This document shows, piece after piece, positions 8,183-16,622 of a DNA stretch of 64,000 nt. Made by a program: the position numbers and the translations under genes. Each line of letters begins with the position of its first letter. The stretch's first letter is position 1. Source of the DNA: Streptomyces spinosus (GTDB lineage Bacteria; Actinomycetota; Actinomycetes; Streptomycetales; Streptomycetaceae); assembly GCF_020400655.1 (NCBI RefSeq), contig NZ_JAINRC010000013.1, positions 241,299 to 305,298 of the forward strand, written 5' to 3'. Under the pieces are notes generated by a model, which had not been told where the DNA came from, did no database searches, and was given only the letters and a program-made list of their open reading frames with translations.

Positions 8183-8808
8183 GGACCATGACCACGCCGC
8201 CCGGTGAGGCGCCCGCACCCGCACGCCGGGACGCCGAGGCCACCAAGGCCGCCATCCTGAGAGCCGCCCGCCACCTCCTGGCCCGGCACGCGCACGCCGA
8301 CATCACCCTCAAGGCCGTCGCCGAGCGCGCCGGGGTGAGCCCGCCGCTCATCCTGAAGTACTTCGGCAACAAGGACGCCCTGTTCGCCCGCGTGATGTCC
8401 TTCGACACCGACGCCGACGCCCTGCTGGACGCGCCGCTGGACGCACTCGGCCGGCACATGGTCCGGCACGTCGTGTCCAGCCAGCGCGAGCGGGGCGCCG
8501 ACCCGCTGCTGCGCATCGTCTTCGCCCCGCTGCACGGCGACCACGGCGACGTCCTGCGCGCCAACTTCCGCGCCCAGGTCACCGAACGCCTCGCGGCCCG
8601 GCTCACCGGCGCCGACGCGGGCCTGCGCGCCGAACTCGCCGTCGCCGCCCTGGTCGGCCTCGGCGTGATGTACGGCATCGCCCGCGGCCCCCACCTGCGC
8701 GGGACCGACGCCGACGACCTCGCCGAGCGTTACGGGCCCGCCGTCCAGGCCCAGCTGACACCCGGTGCGGGGCAGCGGGACCCGTCCGGCGCGGACCCCC
8801 GGCGGTGA
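8179..8808 (+). CDS. TetR-family repressor of the upstream efflux gene
   Basis: 209-residue TetR/AcrR regulator. N-terminal helix-turn-helix at about 20-65: AAILRAARHLLARHAHADIT, then VAERAGVSPPLILKYFGNKDALF. The C-terminal helical ligand domain is divergent, as usual, with YGIARGPHLRG near the end typical of actinobacterial TetR_C domains. Translationally coupled to the MFS gene by a 4-bp overlap, preceded by GGAGGGAGC. It probably binds the two GTGAAT/ATTCAC palindromes at 6640-6680 and releases on binding the exported compound; this is inferred from arrangement. Confidence 0.9.
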   Translation: MRTMTTPPGEAPAPARRDAEATKAAILRAARHLLARHAHADITLKAVAERAGVSPPLILKYFGNKDALFARVMSFDTDADALLDAPLDALGRHMVRHVVSSQRERGADPLLRIVFAPLHGDHGDVLRANFRAQVTERLAARLTGADAGLRAELAVAALVGLGVMYGIARGPHLRGTDADDLAERYGPAVQAQLTPGAGQRDPSGADPRR

Positions 8809-8939
8809 CCTCGCCGGCCAGGTCTCGGAGTGCCCCGCGCCAAGGGCTCATCCCGTCCGGGAGCCCGGGGAGTTCCGCGGCGGCCGGCGCCGGGGCGGCC
8901 GCCGACGCGGGTCCGCCGGCCGGATGACAGACTGACGCC

Positions 8940-9923
8940 ATGGACGAACGCGTAATCGGCAGGTCGGGACAGTGGGCATCGGTGGTCGGGCTCGGCACAT
9001 GGCAGCTGGGCGCCGACTGGGGCGACGTGGACGACAAGGAGGCGCTGTCCGTCCTGGAGGCGGCGGCCGAGGCCGGGGTCACCTTCTTCGACACGGCCGA
9101 CGTGTACGGCGACGGGCGCAGCGAGGCCACCATCGCCGCGTTCCTGCGCGGCCGGCCCGATCTGCACGTGCTGGTGGCCACCAAGATGGGCCGCCGGGTC
9201 GAACAGGTCCCGGAGAACTACGTCCTCGACAACTTCCGTGCCTGGAACGACCGCTCGCGCCGCAACCTCGGCGTCGACCGCATCGACCTGGTGCAGCTGC
9301 ACTGCCCGCCCACCCCGGTCTACTCCTCGGACGCGGTGTTCGACGCCCTGGACACGCTGGTCGAGGAGGAGCGCGTCGCCGCCTACGGCGTGAGCGTGGA
9401 GACCTGCGCCGAGGCGCTCACCGCCATCGCCCGGCCGAACGTGGCGAGCGTGCAGATCATCCTCAACCCGTTCCGGATGAAGCCCCTGTACGAGGTGCTG
9501 CCCGCCGCCCGCGCGGCCGGCGTCGGCATCATCGCGCGCGTGCCCCTCGCCTCCGGGCTGCTGTCCGGCAAGTACACGAAGGACACGGTGTTCGCGGCCA
9601 ACGACCACCGCACCTACAACCGGCACGGCGAGGCCTTCGACCAGGGCGAGACCTTCTCCGGCGTCGACTACGCGACCGGTGTCGAGGCCGCCGCCGAGTT
9701 CGCCGCCCTCGCCCCCGAGGGCTACACCCCGGCCCAGCTGGCGCTGCGCTGGATCATCGAGCAGGACGGCGTGACCACGGTGATCCCGGGTGCCCGCAAC
9801 CCCGGGCAGGCCCGCGCCAACGCCGCCGCGGCCAAGCTGCCGCCGCTGCCGCCGCAGACGTCGGCCGCGATCCGCGAGCTGTACGAACGCCGGATCAAGG
9901 ACCAGGTCGAGCGCCGCTGGTAG
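8940..9923 (+). CDS. Aldo/keto reductase
   Basis: 327-residue NADPH-dependent oxidoreductase with the (alpha/beta)8 AKR fold. The catalytic tetrad region is visible: FFDTADVYGDGRSE (Asp/Tyr), ATKMGRR (Lys) and LVQLHCPP (His). The C-terminal cofactor clamp includes TTVIPGARNPGQARANAAA. No ancillary domain or operon partner; it stands between tetR and DUF6328 on the same strand with modest gaps. The substrate class (aldehydes, ketones or quinones) cannot be read from sequence. Full family length, apparently intact. Confidence 0.92.
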   Translation: MDERVIGRSGQWASVVGLGTWQLGADWGDVDDKEALSVLEAAAEAGVTFFDTADVYGDGRSEATIAAFLRGRPDLHVLVATKMGRRVEQVPENYVLDNFRAWNDRSRRNLGVDRIDLVQLHCPPTPVYSSDAVFDALDTLVEEERVAAYGVSVETCAEALTAIARPNVASVQIILNPFRMKPLYEVLPAARAAGVGIIARVPLASGLLSGKYTKDTVFAANDHRTYNRHGEAFDQGETFSGVDYATGVEAAAEFAALAPEGYTPAQLALRWIIEQDGVTTVIPGARNPGQARANAAAAKLPPLPPQTSAAIRELYERRIKDQVERRW

Positions 9924-9940
9924 CCGCGCGCACGCGGACC

Positions 9941-9966
9941 GTTTGAACGGACGACCGGGCGGTTAC
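9941..9966 (+). promoter_or_regulatory. Candidate sigma-B-type promoter, leaderless gene
   Basis: GTTT, 16 nt, then GGTTAC: one mismatch from the Streptomyces sigma-B consensus GNNT-N14-16-GGGTAC/T. The -10-like hexamer ends 10 nt before the ATG at 9977 and no Shine-Dalgarno sequence is visible, so transcription would start almost at the start codon. Inference only. Confidence 0.4.
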
Positions 9967-9976
9967 ACGCAACCGC

Positions 9977-10477
9977 ATGACGGAGGCAGGGCGGCGCAGA
10001 GGGCGGAATGAGACCGAGGAGGAGCGGGCCGACCGGATGTGGGGTGAGCTCATCCAGGAGGTCCGGGTCGCGCAGACGGGCGTACAGATCCTGTTCGGCT
10101 TCCTGCTGACGGTGGTCTTCCAGCCGAAGTACGGCAAGCTCGAAACCGTCGACCAGGTGATCTACATCGTGACCGTCGTCCTGGGCGCCTGCGCGACCGG
10201 CGCCCTCATCGGACCGGTCTCCCTGCACCGCCTGGTCTCCGGCCGCCGGGTCAAGCCGCAGGCGGTACGGCTGGCGTCCCGGATGACCTTCGTCGGCCTG
10301 GTCCTGCTGCTCGCCACGATGACGTCGTCCCTGCTGCTGATCCTGCGGGTCGCCACCCACGACAGCTACGTTCCGTACCTCGTGGCGGCCGTCGTCGCCT
10401 GGTACCTGCTGTGCTGGTACGGCCTGCCGCTTTGGGCCCGCCGCCGCCACACGTCCGGGACGGACGAGAGCCCCTAG
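9977..10477 (+). CDS. DUF6328 family membrane protein
   Basis: 166-residue protein with an acidic/basic N-terminal segment (about 1-35), then four predicted membrane helices: about 36-50 (TGVQILFGFLLTVVF), 61-82, 105-126 and 131-150. Matches the actinobacterial DUF6328 family, whose members begin with an ELIQEVRVAQTGVQIL-type motif. Function unknown. No ribosome-binding site precedes the ATG, and a sigma-B-like promoter ends 10 nt upstream, suggesting a leaderless, possibly stress-induced message. Its stop overlaps the convergent neighbour's stop (shared CTAG). Confidence 0.8.
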   Translation: MTEAGRRRGRNETEEERADRMWGELIQEVRVAQTGVQILFGFLLTVVFQPKYGKLETVDQVIYIVTVVLGACATGALIGPVSLHRLVSGRRVKPQAVRLASRMTFVGLVLLLATMTSSLLLILRVATHDSYVPYLVAAVVAWYLLCWYGLPLWARRRHTSGTDESP

Positions 10478-11124
10478 GACCGGCGGGCGGCCAGGGCCGT
10501 GAGGTGCCGGTCGTGCGTCCTGCCGAGCAGCAGCACGGAGAGCACCGCCCCGATCAGGGCGCAGAACATGTCCCACTGGGTGTCCCACACATCGCCCTGC
10601 GTGGCGAGGAACGCGTCCGCGCCGTGTCCGCCGGTCTCGGCCGCCAGCCACTCCAGCAGCTCGAAGCAGGCGCTGAACGCCAGGCAGGCGCACACGGTGA
10701 GCGGCGCCAGCCAGCGGCTGCCGCGCAACGGCGAGGTGCGGCTGAGGAGCTCACGGACCAGTACGGCCGGGACGAAGCCCTGCACCAGGTGGCCGAACCG
10801 GTCGTACGGGTTGCGTTCCAGGCCGAAGGTGTCGCGCACCCAGTCGCCCACCGGGACCTGCGCGTAGGTGTAGTGGCCGCCGACCGCGAGGACCAGCGCG
10901 TGCGCGGTCAGCAGTGCGCACAGCAGCCCGGTCAGGGGGAAGCGGCGCCAGAGCAGCACCACCAGGGGCAGCCCGGCCAGCGCCCACACGGTCTCCAGGA
11001 ACCAGGTGGTGCGGTCGCGCGCGCCGCACACCGACACGGCCAGCCCGACGGCCACCACGCCGGCATAGAGGGCGGGCGGCACGCGGCGCGGCGCGCGGAA
11101 CGGGGCGGGGTGCACTGCGGTCAC
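10474..11124 (-). CDS. YjdF/DUF2238 family membrane protein
   Basis: 216-residue integral membrane protein of the YjdF (DUF2238) family. Six or so hydrophobic helices; the signature loop NPYDRFGHLVQGFVPAVLVREL and the later FELLEWLAAE and DVWDTQWDMFCALIGA match the family closely. Biochemical role unknown. GTG at 11124 is chosen because AAGGAG lies 5 nt upstream; longer in-frame extensions run into the SsgA-like gene. Convergent with DUF6328, sharing stop-codon bases. Confidence 0.85.
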   Translation of the reverse strand: MTAVHPAPFRAPRRVPPALYAGVVAVGLAVSVCGARDRTTWFLETVWALAGLPLVVLLWRRFPLTGLLCALLTAHALVLAVGGHYTYAQVPVGDWVRDTFGLERNPYDRFGHLVQGFVPAVLVRELLSRTSPLRGSRWLAPLTVCACLAFSACFELLEWLAAETGGHGADAFLATQGDVWDTQWDMFCALIGAVLSVLLLGRTHDRHLTALAARRS

Positions 11125-11206
11125 GGCGGGCTCCTTGCCTGAGGCGGCCTGGGGGTCGTAGGAGGCCCATGGTGGCGCCCGGCCGGGGCCGCCGGCATGA
11201 GTACGG

Positions 11207-11635
11207 CTACTCAGCCGCCGAGAGGATCTCCGCCAGCAGCTCGTCCACCGGGAAGTGCTCCCGGCCCGGCGGGACGACCTGGTGGGTCTCGTGCAGGAAC
11301 GCGGCGACGGCGGGCGCCCAGGCGAACACCACCGCGCGGTGCCGGCCTCCGTCCGGCCGGGTGTCCCCGAGGAACTCCAGGCGCAGCTCGTGCCACGGGC
11401 CGGTGGCCTCCGGGCGCATCCGGACGTCACCGACGCCGACCGGCCCGGCCAGTCCGTCGGCGAGCATCTGCCGGTCCAGCCGCCAGCAGGCCAGCACCCG
11501 GCCGTCGTGGGCGAAGACGGCGCTGACGGCGAACGGGTCGTCGGCGTCGTAACCGAGGTGGGCCAGCACCGGACACCTGCCGGTGCCCTGCGCGAGGAGC
11601 TGCACCACAAGGGTCTTGTGCACGTACGAGTTCAC
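11207..11635 (-). CDS. SsgA-like sporulation/cell-division protein (SALP)
   Basis: 142-residue member of the SsgA-like family, which is restricted to morphologically complex actinomycetes and controls septum placement and spore maturation. Diagnostic features are the LAHLGYDADDPFAVSAVF core, WRLDRQMLADGLAGPVGVGDV in the middle, and LEFLGDT plus a C-terminal VPPGREHFPVDELLAEIL. Which paralogue it is (SsgA to SsgG type) cannot be decided. The GTG start lies 37 nt downstream of a close sigma-B-type promoter match. Monocistronic by arrangement. Confidence 0.88.
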   Translation of the reverse strand: MNSYVHKTLVVQLLAQGTGRCPVLAHLGYDADDPFAVSAVFAHDGRVLACWRLDRQMLADGLAGPVGVGDVRMRPEATGPWHELRLEFLGDTRPDGGRHRAVVFAWAPAVAAFLHETHQVVPPGREHFPVDELLAEILSAAE

Positions 11636-11672
11636 GCGGGGGCCTCCGGGACGATGGGCGTAGAGCCCTCTA

Positions 11673-11696
11673 GTACCCCCGTTGCGCCCGGAATGC
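11673..11696 (-). promoter_or_regulatory. Candidate sigma-B-type promoter of the SsgA-like gene
   Basis: Read on the minus strand: GCAT, 14 nt, GGGTAC. This fits the consensus GNNT-N14-16-GGGTAC/T exactly and ends 37 nt before the GTG start of the SsgA-like gene. Confidence 0.5.
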
Positions 11697-11803
11697 TCAC
11701 CCGTGTGACTGAATCCGAAGCACGGCGCTCCGCACGGCCGGGCGGCAGCCGGGGCCGCCCGGTCCGAGAGCGCACGTCAGGCGTGTCGTGCGGCGGTTCG
11801 CCG

Positions 11804-12775
11804 TCAGGCGAAGGCCTCCCGCAGCGCGGGCAATAGGGTCTTCGCCGACCAGTCCAGGAACTCGGGCTGCGAGTCGCCGCCGATCTGGACCAGGGCGACC
11901 TCCCCGAACCCGGCCTCGGCGTAGGGCCGTACGGCCTCCACGAAGGCGTCGGGGTCGTCACCGCACGGGATGGAGGAGGCGACGTCGTCCTCGGTCACGA
12001 ACTGGGTGGCGGCCTCGAAGGAGTCCGGGTGCGGCAGTTCGGCGTTCACCTTCCAGCCGAGCCCGAACCAGCGGAACTGGGAGTGGGCACGCTTGACCGC
12101 CGTTTCCCGGTCCGGGTCGTAGCACACGGGAAGCTGGCCGACCCGGGGCTTGCCGGTGCCGCCGTGCCGGTCGAACGCCTCCAGCAGACCCGCCTTCGGC
12201 TCGGTCGCGATCACCAGGTCGGCGAGGTGGCCGGCCAGCTTGCAGGACTGGTCGCCGGAGACGGCGATGCCGATCGGCGGCGCCTGCTCCGGCAGGTCCC
12301 ACAGCCGTGCCGACTCCACGTCGTAGTGTTCCCCGTGGTGCGTGACATGGCCGCCCTCGAACAGCGCCCGGATGATCCGCACGGCCTCTTCGAGCATGTC
12401 GTGGCGCACGTCCACCGGCGGCCAGCCGCCGCCCACGACATGCTCGTTCAGGTTCTCCCCGGCGCCCAGGCCGAGCCGGAACCTGCCCTCCGACAGCAAC
12501 TGCACGGTCGCCGCCTTCTGCGCCACGATCGCCGGGTGGTAGCGCAGAATGGGGCAGGTCACGTACGTCATCAGGGGGATCCGCGAAGTGGCCTGGGCGG
12601 CGGCGCCCAGCACGCTCCACGCGTACGAGGCGTGTCCCTGCGAACGCAGCCACGGGAAGTAGTGGTCCGAGATCACCGAGAAGTCGAAGCCCGCCTCCTC
12701 GGCCCTCACCACGTGGTCCACCAGGTCCCGGGGACCTGCCTGCTCGGTCATCATCGTGTATCCGATTTGCACCAT
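11804..12775 (-). CDS. LLM-class F420-dependent oxidoreductase
   Basis: 323-residue TIM-barrel protein of the bacterial luciferase-like family, F420-dependent subgroup (glucose-6-phosphate-dehydrogenase/TIGR03557-like). Signatures: EAGFDFSVISDHYFPW, the active-site strand region RIPLMTYVTCPILRYHPA, and RFRLGLGAGENLNEHVVG. The last part (QIGGDSQPEFLDWSAKTLLPAL) is typical of the subgroup. The substrate is unknown; hydride transfer with F420 is inferred from family. ATG 12775 is the first in-frame start matching the family N-terminus (QIGYTMMTEQ). Confidence 0.88.
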   Translation of the reverse strand: MVQIGYTMMTEQAGPRDLVDHVVRAEEAGFDFSVISDHYFPWLRSQGHASYAWSVLGAAAQATSRIPLMTYVTCPILRYHPAIVAQKAATVQLLSEGRFRLGLGAGENLNEHVVGGGWPPVDVRHDMLEEAVRIIRALFEGGHVTHHGEHYDVESARLWDLPEQAPPIGIAVSGDQSCKLAGHLADLVIATEPKAGLLEAFDRHGGTGKPRVGQLPVCYDPDRETAVKRAHSQFRWFGLGWKVNAELPHPDSFEAATQFVTEDDVASSIPCGDDPDAFVEAVRPYAEAGFGEVALVQIGGDSQPEFLDWSAKTLLPALREAFA

Positions 12776-12825
12776 GGAAGGCGAGTCCCCGGCTCGGCGC
12801 CCGGAAAACGGCCCACGCGCGCGGG

Positions 12826-14403
12826 TCACTCGTCCGGCGTGCGGAAGGTGGCGAGGATCGTCTTCAGCGCCAGCCGGCTGGCCGCGTCGTCCCAGGCCGC
12901 GGCCGGGGTGGTGAAGCGCAGCGAGAAGCCCCGCGCACCGCCCAGCAGGAAGCCCCGCCCGAAGGTGTGCACCCGGGCATCCCCGGAGCCCGCCAGCCAC
13001 TCCAGGTCGGCGGCGCTGCGGCCCCGGTACGTGGTCGCCCGCACGGTGCCGACACGGTCGTAACCGGGGAGCTTCCTCAGCCCGGGCTCGACGTCGTCCC
13101 GCCAGACGGCCACCGGGTCGGGGCCGACGCGCTCGCTGTAGGTCACGGCGAGCGTGGGGGAGCCGCCGCCCCGGCCGAAGGTGACGCGGTAGGCCAGGCC
13201 GGACACCCGGGAGGTGGCCAGCCGCCGCCAGCCGCCGGGCAGCGCCACCGAGAAGCCCTCGGGCGCGGTGTACCGGCGGTAACCGGCGGGCAGGGCGGCA
13301 GTCGGCTTCGAGGAGGGAGCCGGGGTGGGTGCCGAGGTGGGTGTGGCGCCGCCGCCCGGCTGCCGGGCCGCGGGGCCGGACGGGGTGGCCCGGGGCGGCG
13401 CCCCCGCCGTGTCCGTGCCGGAGGACAGCGCACCGGACGCGGCCAGTGCCGCCACCGCGGCCACGGTGACCACGGCCAGCGCGGTACCGGCGATCAGGGC
13501 CCGGCCGCCCCGCAACGGTCCCGTGCGGCGCACGGCCCGGTACGCGCCGCGCAGCCGGGGCTCGGGGGCCGGCGGCCGTTCCGCGTCCGTGTCCTCGCGC
13601 AGCGCCCGGGCCAGCGCCTCGCGCACCACCGGCCGGGTCAGCCGCTCCCGCGCGTTCTTGCGCAGCAGGCCCTGCACGGCCTGGGTGAGCGGCCCGGCGC
13701 GCAGCGGGGTGCGCAGCGGCAGCCGGTCCACCGCCTTCAGCGTGGCCTCGGGCCGGCCGCGGTCCCGGAACGGCGGCCGGCCCTCGACCATCGTGTAGAG
13801 CAGCGCGCCCAGCGCCCACAGGTCGGCGGCCGGGCCGATGCGCTCGTCGCGGGCCTGCTCCGGGGAGGCGTACGACGGTGCCGTCAGCCGGGGCACGAGC
13901 GTCGCGCCCGCCAGCCCGAACCCGGTGACGACGGCTGGGCCGTCGTCACGCACGAAGACCTGGCCGGGGCTCAGCTCGCCGTGGGTGACGCCCTCGTCGT
14001 GCGCGGCCTCCAGCACGTCCAGCAGCTCCAGGCCGAGCCGGGCCGCCCGCACCGGATGGAACGAGCCCTCCCGCGCGAGGAGTTCCCCCAGGGGTGTGCC
14101 GTCGACCCACTCGGTGACCGTCCACAGGGTGCCCGCCTCCACCACGGCGTCGACGACCGCCGGCACCCGGCCGGGGCGCAGCAGCCGCACGGTCTCCGAG
14201 GTGCGGACGACCCGGGCCGTGACGCGGCGCGCGGCCTCCCGGTCGACGGGCTCCGGCAGGGCCGTCTGCGCCACGAGGCGGGGCTGCCGCGCCGCCACGT
14301 CCTCGGCGTACCACCACAGGCGGTTCGTCTCGCGGGAGAAGACCTCCAGGAGCCGGTACCGTCCGGCGACCCACTCGTGTGCGGAGACGTGCGCCTTGGC
14401 CAT
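12826..14403 (-). CDS. Membrane-anchored serine/threonine pseudokinase
   Basis: 525-residue protein with an N-terminal protein-kinase-like domain (about 13-275), a membrane helix (about 303-325), a Pro/Thr/Ala-rich stalk and an extracytoplasmic beta-rich domain (about 385-525). The key catalytic motifs are lost: no glycine-rich loop, no VAIK lysine (RLVAQTALP), HRDLKPxN replaced by HGELSPGQ (141-148), and DFG by GFG (161-163). The fold-stabilising APE-like segment SYASPEQAR and DLWALGALLYTMVEGRPPF remain. It is therefore a pseudokinase, likely a scaffold or sensor. GAGGG lies 6 nt before ATG 14403; an ATG at 14409 is too close to it. Confidence 0.85.
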   Translation of the reverse strand: MAKAHVSAHEWVAGRYRLLEVFSRETNRLWWYAEDVAARQPRLVAQTALPEPVDREAARRVTARVVRTSETVRLLRPGRVPAVVDAVVEAGTLWTVTEWVDGTPLGELLAREGSFHPVRAARLGLELLDVLEAAHDEGVTHGELSPGQVFVRDDGPAVVTGFGLAGATLVPRLTAPSYASPEQARDERIGPAADLWALGALLYTMVEGRPPFRDRGRPEATLKAVDRLPLRTPLRAGPLTQAVQGLLRKNARERLTRPVVREALARALREDTDAERPPAPEPRLRGAYRAVRRTGPLRGGRALIAGTALAVVTVAAVAALAASGALSSGTDTAGAPPRATPSGPAARQPGGGATPTSAPTPAPSSKPTAALPAGYRRYTAPEGFSVALPGGWRRLATSRVSGLAYRVTFGRGGGSPTLAVTYSERVGPDPVAVWRDDVEPGLRKLPGYDRVGTVRATTYRGRSAADLEWLAGSGDARVHTFGRGFLLGGARGFSLRFTTPAAAWDDAASRLALKTILATFRTPDE

Positions 14404-14545
14404 GGTCATCCCTCGCTGAACCCCTGCCTCGTCTTTCCCAGAGGTACGCGGGACGAGCGGGGGTGCGTTCAGGGGCGCGCCCAAAAGCTGTGACGGCGCG
14501 GTCCCGACGCGCGGTGCCGGCGGCGAAGCCGGGACGGCGGCGCCG

Positions 14546-15505
14546 TCACAGCAGTGCGAAGCGGCCCGCCCAGTCGGTGAGTTCCCGGGGAGTCGTGTTG
14601 CCCCCGCACACCACGAGCCCGATCCGCGCCCCGTCGCCGACCCGCTCCAGCACCTGCCGGGCCGCCGGCAGCAGACAGCCCGCGGCCGGTTCGGCCCACA
14701 CCTTGGCGTGCTCGGCGAGGTCCAGACAGCCCCGCACCGCGTCCCGGTCCGGTACCACCAGCACCTCCTCGACCAGCGCGGACACATGGTCGTACGTCAG
14801 CCGTGACACCGAGGGCGCGCTCAACGTGGTGACCAGGGAGGAGAGCGGGACCGGCACCGGACCGCCGGCCTTCAGCGCGCCGGACATCGCCTCCGCGCCC
14901 TCGGTCTCCACGCCCCACACGCGCACCCCGGGCCGCTTGGCGCGCAGGGCCGCCGCCACCCCGGCGATCAGACCGCCGCCGCCGACGCTGACGACGACGT
15001 CCGTCAGCTCCCCGGCGTCCTCGGCCAGCTCGAGACCCACGGTGCCCTGTCCGGCGATCACGACCGGGTCGTCGAACGGGTGGACCAGGGTCAGGCCCTC
15101 GTCCCGGAGCCGTGTCACCAGTTCGAAGGCTCTGTCCATGCCGTCGGTCAGCCGCACCGCCGCCCCGGCCTCCTCGGCGAGTGCGAGGGAACGCGCGGGC
15201 GCGGTGCGCGGCATGACCACGGTCGCCTTCACGTCGAGGGCCGCCGCCATCACCGCGAGCGCGATCCCGTGGTTGCCGCCGCTCACGGCGACCACGCCCG
15301 CCGCCCGCTCGGCCTCGCTCAGCGACAGCAGCTTCGCCGTGGCCCCGCGGGCCTTGAACGAGCCGGTGCGCTGGAGCAGTTCGAGCTTGGCGGTGACGGG
15401 GACGCCGAGCAGCGCGCCGAGGCCGGGGCTCGGTACCGTCGGCGTGCGGACGACGTGCCCGGCGATCCGCCGGGCGGCGGTCTCGATGTCCGAGATCTCG
15501 ATCAC
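14546..15505 (-). CDS. PLP-dependent threonine/serine dehydratase-like enzyme
   Basis: 319-residue fold-type II PLP enzyme. The Schiff-base lysine sits in LQRTGSFKARGA, the phosphate-binding glycine loop is SVGGGGLIAG and a second conserved loop is AVSGGNHGIALA. The size and the absence of a C-terminal ACT regulatory domain match catabolic-type threonine dehydratases and serine/threonine deaminases, which convert the amino acid to an oxoacid and ammonia. The GTG at 15505 follows GAAGGGTGG at good distance. The substrate could also be another hydroxy amino acid; no operon partner helps. Confidence 0.85.
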   Translation of the reverse strand: MIEISDIETAARRIAGHVVRTPTVPSPGLGALLGVPVTAKLELLQRTGSFKARGATAKLLSLSEAERAAGVVAVSGGNHGIALAVMAAALDVKATVVMPRTAPARSLALAEEAGAAVRLTDGMDRAFELVTRLRDEGLTLVHPFDDPVVIAGQGTVGLELAEDAGELTDVVVSVGGGGLIAGVAAALRAKRPGVRVWGVETEGAEAMSGALKAGGPVPVPLSSLVTTLSAPSVSRLTYDHVSALVEEVLVVPDRDAVRGCLDLAEHAKVWAEPAAGCLLPAARQVLERVGDGARIGLVVCGGNTTPRELTDWAGRFALL

Positions 15506-15596
15506 GGTGCTCCACCCTTCCGGCGCGGATCGGGACCGCGCCGGACGCACCTTCACCCGCCGACGGGCCCGAGGTCAACGTCCTTCCGGATCATGG

Positions 15597-16622
15597 CTAC
15601 AGCGCGCGGCCCACCAGGGACTCCAGCAGCTCCGTCAGCTCCCGCGCGGCCCCGGCGGCCAGCGGCGCGGTGGTCAGCAGTTCCCGTGCCGCGGCCGTGT
15701 GGACGCGGGCCTCCGCCAGGGCCGCCGTCCGGCCCCCCGCCGCCTCGATCAGCGCGGCGGCCTCCTCGGGGTGCCCGTCCGGGCCGAGCAGCGCGGGCAG
15801 CCGCCGGGCCGCCGGGGAGCCGAGCGCGGCCAGGACCGGGAACGTCCTCTTCCGCTCCCGCAGATCGCCGCCCACGGGCTTGCCGGTGACGGCCGGATCG
15901 CCCCAGATGCCGAGCACGTCGTCCACCAGCTGGAAGGCGATCCCGAGGTGGCGGCCGGCCCGGTCGAGCGCGTCGGCCGTGTCCCCGGGCGCACCGCCGA
16001 GCGTGGCGCCCAGCGCCGCGGCACACCCCAGCAGCGCGCCGGTCTTGCCCTCCGCCATCGTCCGGTACTCCTCGGGCGTCACCCGCTCCGGGCCGGTCCA
16101 GGGCCGGGTGGCGAACAGCAGGTCGTCGGCCTGTCCGCGCACCAGATCGGCGAGGGCGCGGGAGAGGAGCCGCACCGTGCCGGGGCCCTCGGGCGCTGCG
16201 GCCAGGGTGTCGACCGCCAGCGCGAACAGGGCGTCCCCGGCCAGTACGGCCGGACCCGTGCCGTAGGCCTGCCAGACGGCGGGGCGGCGGCGCCGGGTCG
16301 CGTCGCCGTCCATGATGTCGTCGTGCAGCAGCGAGAAGGCGTGCACCAGCTCCACCGCGACCGCCGCCGGGATTCCGGCCCGGCCGCCGGCACCCGCCGC
16401 CTCGGCCCCGAGGACGGCCAGTGCCTGCCGTACGCCCTTGCCGCCCGGCGCGGTGGCGGGGGCCCCGCCGACCTCGCACCAGCCGAAGGAGTACGCGGCC
16501 ATCTCGGCGACCCACGGGTGCAGCCGCCCCACCGCGTCCCGCAGTTCCGGCCGCACCAGCTCGTGGCAGCGGGCGAGGACCTGCCGGGCGGACTCCCGCA
16601 CCGGCGTGACGGCCGCCGTCAT
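15597..16622 (-). CDS. Polyprenyl (farnesyl/geranylgeranyl) diphosphate synthase
   Basis: 341-residue trans-prenyltransferase. The first aspartate-rich motif is LLHDDIMDGD and the second QLVDDVLGIWGD, both intact, with GKTGALL and KRTFPVLAAL in the expected places. It condenses isopentenyl diphosphate onto allylic diphosphates; chain length (C15, C20 or longer) is not decided. Translationally coupled to the TPR gene upstream (4-bp ATGA overlap). No terpene cyclase or carotenoid gene lies next to it in the window, so the prenyl product's fate is unclear. Confidence 0.9.
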   Translation of the reverse strand: MTAAVTPVRESARQVLARCHELVRPELRDAVGRLHPWVAEMAAYSFGWCEVGGAPATAPGGKGVRQALAVLGAEAAGAGGRAGIPAAVAVELVHAFSLLHDDIMDGDATRRRRPAVWQAYGTGPAVLAGDALFALAVDTLAAAPEGPGTVRLLSRALADLVRGQADDLLFATRPWTGPERVTPEEYRTMAEGKTGALLGCAAALGATLGGAPGDTADALDRAGRHLGIAFQLVDDVLGIWGDPAVTGKPVGGDLRERKRTFPVLAALGSPAARRLPALLGPDGHPEEAAALIEAAGGRTAALAEARVHTAAARELLTTAPLAAGAARELTELLESLVGRAL

